Notes under the pieces: model-generated
What the model saw: the letters and a program-made list of their open reading frames with translations, nothing else
Database searches by the model: none
What the model was told of the DNA's origin: nothing
In this document: positions 55,452-63,116 of the stretch, piece after piece
Position numbering within the stretch: position 1 is the first letter of the stretch
How the letters are laid out: the number at the start of each line of letters is the position of its first letter
Assembly (NCBI RefSeq): GCF_000372745.1
Contig: NZ_KB889585.1
Coordinates: forward strand, 1-64,000
DNA: 64,000 bases
Reading direction: 5' to 3'
From: Embleya scabrispora DSM 41855
GTDB taxonomy: Bacteria; Actinomycetota; Actinomycetes; Streptomycetales; Streptomycetaceae
Position numbers and translations under genes: made by a program

Positions 55452-56057
55452 GTGACGATCGACCCGGTCACCTTCGACGGTCGTGCCGTGGGTGAGTTCG
55501 ACCAGGACCGCGCCGAGCGCGCGGTTCGGGAGCTGTTGCTCGCGGTCGGGGAGAACCCCGACCGCGAGGGTCTCAAGGACACACCGGCGCGAGTGGCCAG
55601 GTCGTATCAGGAGATCTTCGCCGGGCTGCGGCAGGATCCCGAGGACGTGCTCACCACGACCTTCGACCTCGGCCACGACGAGATGGTCCTGGTCAAGGAC
55701 ATCGAGGTCTACAGCACGTGCGAGCACCACCTCGTGACCTTCCACGGGGTGGCGCACGTGGGGTACATCCCGTCGGAGGACGGTCAGATCACCGGCCTGT
55801 CCAAGCTCGCCCGCCTGGTGGACGTGTACGCCAAGCGTCCGCAGGTGCAGGAGCGGCTGACCACCCAGATCGCCGACGCGCTGGTGAACATCCTGCGCCC
55901 GCGCGGGGTGATCGTGGTGGTCGAGTGCGAGCACCTGTGCATGACCATGCGCGGTATACGGAAGCCGGGGGCACGCACCCTCACCTCCGCCGTGCGCGGC
56001 CAGCTGCTCAACGCGGCCACGCGGGCCGAGGCGATGAGCCTGATCCTGAGCCGGTAG
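55452..56057 (+). CDS. folE: GTP cyclohydrolase I
   Basis: A 201-residue enzyme that opens the folate pathway by converting GTP to dihydroneopterin triphosphate. Zinc ligands are visible in STCEHH (Cys90, His93) and VECEHLCM (Cys159). The GTG at 55452 follows the ftsH stop by two bases, with GGAGAACTGAAC providing a ribosome site inside the ftsH end, so folE is translationally coupled to ftsH. All core motifs are complete. Confidence 0.95.
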   Translation: MTIDPVTFDGRAVGEFDQDRAERAVRELLLAVGENPDREGLKDTPARVARSYQEIFAGLRQDPEDVLTTTFDLGHDEMVLVKDIEVYSTCEHHLVTFHGVAHVGYIPSEDGQITGLSKLARLVDVYAKRPQVQERLTTQIADALVNILRPRGVIVVVECEHLCMTMRGIRKPGARTLTSAVRGQLLNAATRAEAMSLILSR

Positions 56058-56126
56058 CGGCCCCACAGCGCACGGTCGCGGGTCGGGCGAAGCGCCGATA
56101 ACAAGTCACGACGCAGTACTTGGGGG

Positions 56127-56149
56127 TTGACCGGGCAGCGCCCGGTCAA
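56127..56149. promoter_or_regulatory. Perfect palindrome before folP
   Basis: TTGACCGGGC (56127-56136), a three-base centre, then its exact complement (56140-56149). It lies five bases before a -10-like TACTCT of folP and also begins with a -35-like TTGACC, though the spacing between the two hexamers is 21 bp. It could be the folE terminator or an operator for a fol regulator. Confidence 0.5.
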
Positions 56150-56153
56150 CCCC

Positions 56154-56159
56154 TACTCT
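56154..56159 (+). promoter_or_regulatory. Candidate -10 for a leaderless folP transcript
   Basis: TACTCT sits seven bases before ATG 56167 and no Shine-Dalgarno is present. Transcription is predicted to start at or near the initiation codon. Confidence 0.45.
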
Positions 56160-56166
56160 GTTCCCC

Positions 56167-57051
56167 ATGACAGCGACGACCGGCCCGCGACATCGGGCTC
56201 CCGACCGCCCACCAGGGGTGCGCGGCCTGCCCGAGTTCGGCCGGTGCGCGGTCATGGGTGTGGTCAATGTAACCCCCGATTCGTTCTCCGACGGCGGCCT
56301 GTGGTTCGACTCGAGGGCCGCGATCACGCGCGGGCTCGCGCTGCTCGACCAGGGGGCCGACCTGATCGACGTGGGCGGCGAGTCGACCCGGCCGGGGGCC
56401 GGTCGGGTGGATGTGGACGAGGAATTGCGCCGGGTCGTCCCGGTCGTGCGCGAACTGGCCTCGGCCGGTGCGGTGGTCAGCGTGGACACCACCCGGGTCG
56501 AGGTCGCGAGCGCCGCGGTCGAGGCCGGCGCCCGCCTGGTCAACGACGTCAGCGGCGGACTCGCGGACCCGGCGATGGCCGCGTACGTGGCCGACAGCGG
56601 GGTGCCCGTGGTGGTCATGCACTGGCGCGGGCACTCGCGGGGGATGCAGGAGCGCGCGGTCTACGCCGACGTGGTCGCCGAGGTGCGCACCGAGTTGGCC
56701 GAGCGGATGGAGAAGGTGATCGCGGCCGGCGTCCATCCCGACGCGATCGTGCTCGATCCGGGCCTGGGCTTCGCCAAGACGGCCGCGCACAACTGGCCGC
56801 TGCTCGCCCACCTGGACGCGCTGCACGAGCTCGGTCGTCCGCTGCTCGTGGCCGCGTCCCGCAAGACCTTCCTGGGGCGGCTGCTCGCCGCCGAGGACGG
56901 CACACTGCGTCCGCCTCGCGGACGCGACGACGCGACGGCCGCGCTCTCCGCGCTGGCCGCCGCCGCGGGCGCGTGGGCCGTCCGTGTGCACGAGGTGCCC
57001 GCTTCGCTCGACGCGGTCAAGGTGGCGGCTGCCTGGCAGGAGGCCCGATGA
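56167..57051 (+). CDS. folP: Dihydropteroate synthase
   Basis: A 294-residue TIM-barrel enzyme joining the pterin pyrophosphate with p-aminobenzoate. Signature segments are VMGVVNVTPDSFSDGG (metal/PPi loop), DVGGESTRPGA, and ASRKTFLGRLL near the substrate pocket. There is a 25-residue N-terminal extension before the first strand. Its stop overlaps the next start (ATGA). This is the sulfonamide target; no resistance mutation can be judged by eye. Confidence 0.94.
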   Translation: MTATTGPRHRAPDRPPGVRGLPEFGRCAVMGVVNVTPDSFSDGGLWFDSRAAITRGLALLDQGADLIDVGGESTRPGAGRVDVDEELRRVVPVVRELASAGAVVSVDTTRVEVASAAVEAGARLVNDVSGGLADPAMAAYVADSGVPVVVMHWRGHSRGMQERAVYADVVAEVRTELAERMEKVIAAGVHPDAIVLDPGLGFAKTAAHNWPLLAHLDALHELGRPLLVAASRKTFLGRLLAAEDGTLRPPRGRDDATAALSALAAAAGAWAVRVHEVPASLDAVKVAAAWQEAR

Positions 57052-57512
57052 ACCCGATTGACGACCAGACGTCGCCCGAGGCGGACGCGGTACGCGAGGT
57101 CAACCTCGCGCTGTGGACGGCCGTCGAGGAGGGCGACATCGACGCCTTGGGCGCGATCTGGGCCGACGGCGCCGACGCGCCCAGCGTGACGTGCGTGCAT
57201 CCGGGTTGGCCCGCGCTGCACGGACGCGCGGAGATTCTGCGCTCGTACGCGCTGATCATGGCCAACACCGCGTATGTGCAGTTCTTCCTGACCGACGTCG
57301 AGGTCAAGCTGGCCGGCGAGGTCGCGGTGTTGTCCTGCACGGCCAACATGCTGACCGGGATGGCCGAGGAGGACGGCGGCGACGAGGCCGGCTTCGCGGG
57401 GGGCCGAGCGGTGGTCACCAACGTCTTCCGGCGCACCCCGACGGGCTGGCGGTTGTGGCTGCACCACGCGTCTCCGGTGATGGCGGAGGTCGACGCCGAA
57501 GAGGAGATCTGA
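57048..57512 (+). CDS. NTF2/SnoaL-like protein coupled to folP
   Basis: A 154-residue cone-shaped-fold protein of the nuclear transport factor 2 superfamily. EEGDIDALGAIWADGADAPSV and WRLWLHHASPVMAEVD are the first-helix and last-strand signatures. It overlaps folP by four bases, as in other Streptomyces, so a role linked to folate supply is possible but unproven. No catalytic residues are assigned. A hairpin at 57541 ends this unit. Confidence 0.85.
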   Translation: MNPIDDQTSPEADAVREVNLALWTAVEEGDIDALGAIWADGADAPSVTCVHPGWPALHGRAEILRSYALIMANTAYVQFFLTDVEVKLAGEVAVLSCTANMLTGMAEEDGGDEAGFAGGRAVVTNVFRRTPTGWRLWLHHASPVMAEVDAEEEI

Positions 57513-57540
57513 CCGATCCCGACCGCTTCGATGCGGCGTT

Positions 57541-57561
57541 CGGGTGCCTTCGAGGCACCCG
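57541..57561 (+). terminator. Hairpin between the NTF2-like gene and folB
   Basis: A nine-base-pair perfect stem (CGGGTGCCT / AGGCACCCG) with a three-base loop lies 28 bp beyond the NTF2-like stop. It may end the folP transcript. The gap to folB also holds a small palindrome, GGTAC-ATTC-GTACC (57588-57601). Confidence 0.55.
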
Positions 57562-57701
57562 GCCGAGCGAACCTGTCGGGATCGCTGGGTACATTCGTAC
57601 CGCACAGAGGTGGTCCGGCCGTCGGCGCGACCGCCCCTCGACGGGTCGACAACCGACCGGTCGGGGTGCGCAGTGATGGGATAGCGCCGAGGAGGCGACT
57701 G

Positions 57702-58067
57702 ATGCTGGACCGCGTCTCGCTGCGGGGACTGAAGGCCCGCGGCAACCATGGAGTGTTCGCGAAGGAACGCGAAGAGGGCCAGACCTTCGTCGTGGACGTC
57801 GTGCTCGGGGTGGACACCCGTCCGGCCGCGCGGTCCGACGACCTCACCCTCACGGTGCACTACGGCGAGGTCGCCGAGGACGTGGTCGGCGTCGTCCAGG
57901 GCGACCCGGTCGATCTGATCGAGACGCTCGCGCAGCGCATCGCCGACGTGTGCCTGGCCCGCCCGCTCGTGCAGGAGGTGGAAGTGATCGTGCACAAGCC
58001 GGACGCCCCGATCACCGTCCCGTTCGACGACGTGACGGTAACCATCGTGCGGGGGCGGGACCGATGA
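57702..58067 (+). CDS. folB: Dihydroneopterin aldolase
   Basis: A 121-residue folate enzyme that cleaves dihydroneopterin to hydroxymethyl-dihydropterin. Conserved segments are LKARGNHGVF with GVF, VHYGEVAEDV, and DLIETLAQRIADVCL containing the catalytic glutamate and lysine region. The ATG at 57702 has GAGGAGGCGACT upstream. Its stop overlaps folK by ATGA. Confidence 0.94.
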   Translation: MLDRVSLRGLKARGNHGVFAKEREEGQTFVVDVVLGVDTRPAARSDDLTLTVHYGEVAEDVVGVVQGDPVDLIETLAQRIADVCLARPLVQEVEVIVHKPDAPITVPFDDVTVTIVRGRDR

Positions 58068-58651
58068 CCGACACCGCCCGCGAACCCACCCGCGAACCGG
58101 TCCCGGAGCAGCCCGCCGAGAGCACCGCCCAGCGTGCGCTGTTGACCTGGAGCCGGGTCGTGCTCGCGCTGGGCAGCAACCTGGGCAACCGCCTGGAGAC
58201 CCTCCAGGGCGCCATCGACGAGATCGCCGACACCCCGGGCGTGAGCCTGCTGCGGGTGTCCCCGGTCTACGAGACCGATCCGGTGGGCGGCCCCGAGCAG
58301 GGCAGCTACTTCAACGCCGTGGTCGAGGTGCGCACGCTGCTCACCCCGGATCTGGTCCTGGAGCGCGGCAACTCGATCGAGGAGGCGTTCCAGCGGGTCC
58401 GGGTCGAGCGCTGGGGACCGCGCACGCTGGACGTGGACGTGATCTGGTTCGAGCACGTGGTGCAGGACGACCCGCACCTGACTCTGCCGCATCCGCGTGC
58501 GCACGAGCGTTCCTTCGTGCTCGCGCCGTGGCACGACATCGACCCCGAGGCGGAGGTACCGGGCCACGGCCGGGTCGCCGACCTGCTCGCGCAGGTGGGC
58601 CTCGACGGGGTGCATCGCCGTGACGACCTGGAGCTGACCGCAGACCGATGA
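58064..58651 (+). CDS. folK: 2-amino-4-hydroxy-6-hydroxymethyldihydropteridine pyrophosphokinase
   Basis: A 195-residue HPPK transferring pyrophosphate from ATP to hydroxymethyl-dihydropterin. Motifs are ALGSNLGNRLETLQGAI, then ERWGPRTLDVDVIWFE with the two metal-binding aspartates, and LPHPRAHERSFVLAP. A 30-residue Pro/Glu-rich N-terminus precedes the fold. It is coupled to folB upstream and to DUF3180 downstream by ATGA overlaps. Confidence 0.94.
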   Translation: MTDTAREPTREPVPEQPAESTAQRALLTWSRVVLALGSNLGNRLETLQGAIDEIADTPGVSLLRVSPVYETDPVGGPEQGSYFNAVVEVRTLLTPDLVLERGNSIEEAFQRVRVERWGPRTLDVDVIWFEHVVQDDPHLTLPHPRAHERSFVLAPWHDIDPEAEVPGHGRVADLLAQVGLDGVHRRDDLELTADR

Positions 58652-59112
58652 AGCCCACGCGCCCGCTCGTCCTGCTCGCCCTCGCGCTGGGGGCGGGTGG
58701 CATCGCGTATGCCGGTATCGATCTGTGGGATTCGCGCGGCACGCCGCCCGTGGTCCCGATCCTGGCTCCGATCGTGCTGCTGTGCCTGGCCGCGATCGCG
58801 CTGGCCACCGCGCTGTCGCTGCGTTCGCGGCTCAAGGCACAGCGCGAGCGGCGGCCGAACGCGCGCCCGGTGGATCCGCTGGTCGCCGCGCGGGCGGTGG
58901 TCTTCGCCAAGGCCGGTTCGCTGGTCGGCGCGCTCGTGGTGGGCCTGTACGGCGGCTACGCGCTCTACCTGACCGGTTTCCTGGAGGTCACCGAGCGCTC
59001 GGCCCAGGCCCAGCGCTGTGCCTTCGCCGTGGGCGCGGGCCTGCTGCTGATCGGCGGATGCCTGTTCCTGGAACGGATACTGCGCGTCCCCGAGGACCCC
59101 GAGGACAAGTGA
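58648..59112 (+). CDS. DUF3180 membrane protein
   Basis: A 154-residue protein with about four hydrophobic segments (LVLLALALGAGGIAYAGI, ILAPIVLLCLAAIALATALSL, and two after residue 80). It is consistently found behind folK in actinomycetes and here overlaps its stop codon. Its function is unknown. It ends 48 bp before the convergent ABC ATPase gene. Confidence 0.88.
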   Translation: MKPTRPLVLLALALGAGGIAYAGIDLWDSRGTPPVVPILAPIVLLCLAAIALATALSLRSRLKAQRERRPNARPVDPLVAARAVVFAKAGSLVGALVVGLYGGYALYLTGFLEVTERSAQAQRCAFAVGAGLLLIGGCLFLERILRVPEDPEDK

Positions 59113-59160
59113 AGCCGGCCCGTCCGGCGTCTGTGGACACCTCGGCCGAAGGCCGGGTCG

Positions 59161-60309
59161 TCACCCTTCGATGGTGTCCAGCACGACCTCGGCCAACGGG
59201 ATGTCCCGCTCCTCTGCGCCGATGGACCGCCGCAGGGCCTCGTGCAGCCGCGCCGGCGTCAGCACGCCCACGAACCGGTCCCCGTCCACCACGGCGATCC
59301 ACCCGGCGTCGTGCTGAAGCATCTCGCCGAACGCCTGCTTGAGCGAAGCGCGCACCGGCACCCATGCCTCCATCCGCCGGGCCCGGTCGCGCACCGTGCC
59401 GCCGGCCGGGCGGTCGTCCACCCACCCGTGCAGGTTTCCCTCGTCGTCGAGCACCACGGCCCAGCGCGAATCGGCCGCGCGCAGCTTCGCGAGCGCCTCG
59501 GTCATCGGGTCGTCCAGATGTACGACCGGTGGCAGTTCGAGGTCCTCCGGGGTGATCTCGGTCACCGACAGACGCTTGAGGCCGCGGTCCGCACCGACGA
59601 AGTCGGCGACGTAGTCGGTGGCGGGTGCGCCGAGCACACTGGAGGGCGTGTCGAACTGCTCGACGCGGCCGCCCATCGAGAAGACCGCCATCCGGTCGCC
59701 GAGCCGGACGGCTTCCTCGATGTCGTGCGTGACGAACAGGATCGTCTTCTTCAACTCGTCCTGGAGCCGCAGGAATTCGCTCTGCAGGCGCTCGCGCACC
59801 ACCGGGTCCACCGCGCCGAACGGCTCGTCCATCAGCAACACCGGCGGGTCCGCGGCGAGTGCCCGGGCCACACCGACCCGCTGGCGCTGTCCGCCGGAGA
59901 GCTGGTGCGGGTAGCGGTCGCCGAGCTTGGCCGGATCCAGGCCGACCAGTTCCAGCAGTTCGACGCCGCGCGACCGGGCCTTCCGGCGGTCCCAGCCCAG
60001 CAGGCTCGGCACGGTGACGGTGTTCTCCAGCACGGTGCGGTGCGGGAACAGGCCGCCGGACTGGATCACGTAGCCCATCCGCCGGCGCAGCTTGACCGGG
60101 TCGGCCCGGGTGATGTCCTCGTCGTCCAGGAAGATCTGTCCGGACGTGGGCTCGATCAGCCGATTCACCATCTTCATCGTGGTGGTCTTGCCGCAGCCGG
60201 ACGGGCCGACCAGGGTGACCAACTCGCCGGTGGCGACCTCCAGCGACAGTTCGGCGACCGCCTCGGTGCCGTCGGGGTACCGCTTGGTGACGCGGTCGAG
60301 CCGGATCAT
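59161..60309 (-). CDS. Osmoprotectant-type ABC transporter ATP-binding protein (OpuCA/ProV-like)
   Basis: A 382-residue ATPase. Walker A GPSGCGKTT (35-43), the Q-loop in VIQSGGLFPHR, signature LSGGQRQRVGVAR, Walker B VLLMDEPF and the H-loop VTHD are all present. Two CBS-like domains (about 250-375) follow; in OpuA/OpuC systems they sense ionic strength. It starts at ATG (complement 60307-60309) with GGAGGG upstream. It is divergent from its two permeases and binding protein, a split arrangement across a 164-bp shared region. Confidence 0.92.
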   Translation of the reverse strand: MIRLDRVTKRYPDGTEAVAELSLEVATGELVTLVGPSGCGKTTTMKMVNRLIEPTSGQIFLDDEDITRADPVKLRRRMGYVIQSGGLFPHRTVLENTVTVPSLLGWDRRKARSRGVELLELVGLDPAKLGDRYPHQLSGGQRQRVGVARALAADPPVLLMDEPFGAVDPVVRERLQSEFLRLQDELKKTILFVTHDIEEAVRLGDRMAVFSMGGRVEQFDTPSSVLGAPATDYVADFVGADRGLKRLSVTEITPEDLELPPVVHLDDPMTEALAKLRAADSRWAVVLDDEGNLHGWVDDRPAGGTVRDRARRMEAWVPVRASLKQAFGEMLQHDAGWIAVVDGDRFVGVLTPARLHEALRRSIGAEERDIPLAEVVLDTIEG

Positions 60310-60461
60310 GGGGACCCTCCGGGGGCATGGCAGGCAGTCGTGACAGGTGTCCGGAGACCCGGACGATTCCCGGCCCCCCAAGGGAGGCAACGTACCCGGG
60401 CGGTCCCGATCACACACCGGGTGTGTCCGCCGTCACGGGAATGCTCGTTCGACCGCTGGGG

Positions 60462-60467
60462 TAGGGT
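60462..60467 (+). promoter_or_regulatory. Candidate -10 for leaderless permease transcript
   Basis: TAGGGT is six bases before GTG 60474 and no Shine-Dalgarno is visible. This promoter would drive the two permeases and the binding protein, apart from the ATPase gene on the other strand. Confidence 0.45.
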
Positions 60468-60473
60468 CCGCCC

Positions 60474-61220
60474 GTGATTGTGGCCTCCGGTGACTGCCTG
60501 AAGCGCAACTCGTGGGTGTGCGGGAAGTACTTCGACGAGTACTCCGGGGAGATCACCACCGCGTTGCGCGAACACATCTACCTGACCGTCGTCTCGGTGG
60601 CGATCGGTCTTCTCGTCGCGTTCCCGATGGCCCTCGCGGCCCGGCGTTGGCGCCTGACCGGGAGCGTGCTGCTCGGCTCGACGACGATCCTCTACACGAT
60701 TCCCTCGCTGGCGATGTTCGCGATCCTGCAGCCGTTCACGGGCCTGACCGAGACGACGGTCATCATCGGCCTGGTGCTGTACTCGCTGACCATCCTGGTG
60801 CGGAACATGCTGGCCGGTCTGCGATCGGTGCCACCGGACGTGGTGGAGGCGGCGAAGGGGATGGGCTACGGGCCCGGACGGTTGTTGTTCCAGGTCGAAC
60901 TCCCGCTCGCGCTGCCCGCCATCATGGCCGGCGTCCGGATCGCCACGGTGTCCACCGTCGCGCTCACCACGGTCGGCGCGATCGTCGGCTCCGGCGGGTT
61001 GGGGAACCTGATCTACTCGGGTATCGACACGCTCTTCAAGGCGCAGGTGCTGACCGCGTCGGTGTTGTGCGTCGCGCTGGCGATCGTGGCGGACCTGCTG
61101 TTGCTCGGCGTACAGCGGCTGTTGACTCCATGGGAGCGGGCCGGCGGACGCAAGCGGCGGTTGCCGCTGGTGTCCGCGCCCACCGCCGAGGTCGACGTGC
61201 GAGCGGGGGCGGCGGCGTGA
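60474..61220 (+). CDS. Osmoprotectant-type ABC transporter permease 1
   Basis: A 248-residue permease with about six transmembrane segments and the EAA loop (VEAAKGMGYGPGRLLFQVELPLALPAIMAG). The N-terminus carries DCLKRNSWVCGKYF, a short extracytoplasmic stretch seen in actinobacterial OpuCB-like permeases. It overlaps the second permease by four bases (GTGA). Confidence 0.92.
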   Translation: MIVASGDCLKRNSWVCGKYFDEYSGEITTALREHIYLTVVSVAIGLLVAFPMALAARRWRLTGSVLLGSTTILYTIPSLAMFAILQPFTGLTETTVIIGLVLYSLTILVRNMLAGLRSVPPDVVEAAKGMGYGPGRLLFQVELPLALPAIMAGVRIATVSTVALTTVGAIVGSGGLGNLIYSGIDTLFKAQVLTASVLCVALAIVADLLLLGVQRLLTPWERAGGRKRRLPLVSAPTAEVDVRAGAAA

Positions 61221-61891
61221 ACGTACTCGGCGATGCCTGGGACTGGTTGGCCGACGGCGCGAACTGGAGCGGCGAGAGCGGGGTGTGGAATCGGCTCACC
61301 GAGCACATCGTGCTGACCGCGGTGTGCGTGCTGATCGCGGTCGTGATCGCGCTGCCGATCGCCCTGTGGCTCGGCCACCTGGGCAAGGGCGGTGCGCTGG
61401 CGATCAACGTCTCCAACATCGGGCGCGCGATCCCGACGTTCGCGGTCCTGGTGCTGCTCGGGCTGAGTCCGATCGGCATGGGCGACACCGCGACGATCAT
61501 CGCGCTCGTACTGTTCGCCATCCCGCCGGTCCTCACCAACGCGTACGTCGGTATGCGCGGTGTGGACCGGGACGTGGTCGAGGCGTCGCGTGGAATGGGC
61601 ATGACGGGCGGTCAGATGTTGCTCCGGGTCGAGCTGCCGCTGGCCCTTCCGTTGATCATGACGGGAATTCGAACGTGTGCCGTTCAGGTTGTTGCCACGG
61701 CAACACTCGCGGCACTGGTCGCGGGGGGCGGTCTCGGGCGCATCGTCACGGCCGGTTTCGACCTGCAGGACAACGGTCAAGTGGTCGCGGGGGCAATCCT
61801 CGTGGCCGCGTTGGCTCTGGTGGTGGAGGGCCTGTTCGCGCTCGTGCAGCGATTCACGGCCCGGACGCCGCGTGGCGGTGTGACCTCGTGA
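61217..61891 (+). CDS. Osmoprotectant-type ABC transporter permease 2
   Basis: A 224-residue permease paralogous to the first. The EAA loop is VEASRGMGMTGGQMLLRVELPLALPLIMTG, with about five membrane segments. It overlaps the preceding stop and the next start, so all three genes are translationally coupled. Together the two permeases form the membrane channel of the importer. Confidence 0.92.
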   Translation: MNVLGDAWDWLADGANWSGESGVWNRLTEHIVLTAVCVLIAVVIALPIALWLGHLGKGGALAINVSNIGRAIPTFAVLVLLGLSPIGMGDTATIIALVLFAIPPVLTNAYVGMRGVDRDVVEASRGMGMTGGQMLLRVELPLALPLIMTGIRTCAVQVVATATLAALVAGGGLGRIVTAGFDLQDNGQVVAGAILVAALALVVEGLFALVQRFTARTPRGGVTS

Positions 61892-62838
61892 GAACGGAAA
61901 GGGCGGTGCATCGCATGCTTATGCGGCGCGGCAGGACGGGCATGACGGTCGGTGCGGCGGCGGGGTTGTCCCTGGTGTTCTTGCTGGGTGCGACGGGGTG
62001 TTCGTCCTCGGACGACGACAAGACGGTGGTCGGCTCGGCCGGTTTCACCGAATCGGAGATCCTGGCGCAGATGTACAAACAGTTGCTCGACAAGGGCGGG
62101 GTGAAGGCGAGCATCAAGACGGTCAAGAACCGTGAGCTCTACGAACCCGAGCTGGAGAAGGGCAAGATCGCGGTCGTGCCGGAGTACGCGGCGACGATGG
62201 CGGAATTCCTGAACCGAAAGAAGAACGGCCCGGATGCCGCACCGGTCGCCTCATCGGATGTGACGGCCACGGTCGCCGCGCTGAACACGCTCGCCGGCCC
62301 GGCCGGGCTCAAATCCGGCACGGCGTCGCAGGCGGTGGACCAGAACGCGTTCGCGGTGACCAAGGACTTCGCCGCGAAGAACAACCTGAAGACGCTTTCC
62401 GATCTGGGCAAGGCCGGTATCGAGGTGAAGATCGCGGCGGGCGAGGAGTGCAAGACCCGCCCGTTCTGCGCCCCGGGTCTGGAGAAGACGTACGGCATCA
62501 AGGTGAGCGGCGTGGACCCGCTCGGCGTCGGGACCACCGCCGCCAAGCAGGCGGTCAAGGATGGCAAGGACCAACTGGTCCTGACCACGTCCACGGATGC
62601 CACGCTCGACCGGTTCGGCCTGGTCGTCCTCACGGACGACAAGAAGCTGCAGAACGCCGACAACGTGATTCCCGTGGTCAATTCGGGCAAGGCCGACAAG
62701 ATCCTGCCGCTGGTCGACAAGCTCGCCCGGATCCTCACCACCGAGGATCTGACCGCGCTCAACAAGCAGGTCGACGAGGACCGCAAGAAGCCGGCCGACG
62801 TGGCGAAGACCTACTTGAAGTCCAAGAACCTGATCTGA
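61888..62838 (+). CDS. Glycine betaine/choline-type substrate-binding lipoprotein
   Basis: A 316-residue OpuCC/OsmX-type binding protein. The first in-frame start (GTG 61888) overlaps the upstream stop; ATG 61915 with GGAAAGGG before it is an alternative. The lipobox is GATGC followed by SSSDDD. The mature part begins KTVVGSAGFTESEILAQMYKQLL, typical of the quaternary-amine-transporter family. The ligand (betaine, choline, carnitine, ergothioneine or similar) is not fixed by sequence. Confidence 0.9.
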   Translation: MRTERAVHRMLMRRGRTGMTVGAAAGLSLVFLLGATGCSSSDDDKTVVGSAGFTESEILAQMYKQLLDKGGVKASIKTVKNRELYEPELEKGKIAVVPEYAATMAEFLNRKKNGPDAAPVASSDVTATVAALNTLAGPAGLKSGTASQAVDQNAFAVTKDFAAKNNLKTLSDLGKAGIEVKIAAGEECKTRPFCAPGLEKTYGIKVSGVDPLGVGTTAAKQAVKDGKDQLVLTTSTDATLDRFGLVVLTDDKKLQNADNVIPVVNSGKADKILPLVDKLARILTTEDLTALNKQVDEDRKKPADVAKTYLKSKNLI

Positions 62839-62847
62839 TCCCCGAAT

Positions 62848-62896
62848 CGCCGACCTGGGACGAATCCTCCGGTAGGCGGATTCTTCGAGGTCGGCG
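62848..62896 (+). terminator. Terminator after the ABC transporter operon
   Basis: Outer arms CGCCGACCT (62848-62856) and AGGTCGGCG (62888-62896) pair perfectly. Inside them GAATCC and GGATTC pair again, forming a long stem ten bases after the stop of the binding-protein gene. Confidence 0.65.
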
Positions 62897-62912
62897 CGCC
62901 ATTTCGGATCGG

Positions 62913-62985
62913 CCGGGCGGTTCAATTCTTCGCCGCCCGGAGCAACGCTCAACGCCGGTCGGGCAGTTCAATAGCCCGGCCGGCG
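62913..62985. repeat. Two adjacent hairpins with a shared loop motif
   Basis: CCGGGCGG (62913-62920) pairs with CCGCCCGG (62933-62940), and CGCCGGTCGGGC (62953-62964) pairs with GCCCGGCCGGCG (62974-62985). Both loops contain TTCAAT. They may be extra terminators or small repeat elements. The rest of the gap to 63116 shows no gene. Confidence 0.4.
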
Positions 62986-63116
62986 CTCGGGGCCAAATCG
63001 GCCCGGCTGGCGTTTGCGGCCGGCTCGGCCAAGTCCTGACCACGGAAAGCAAAAAGCCCGCGCCCACGGCAACCCCCGCACCAAAGCGAACGCCGTATCG
63101 CGCTAACGTCTGGTGC

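Noticed and set aside
59143-59156. A terminator between DUF3180 and the ABC ATPase
   Set aside because: Only a five-base stem with a GAA loop is visible, too weak to call.
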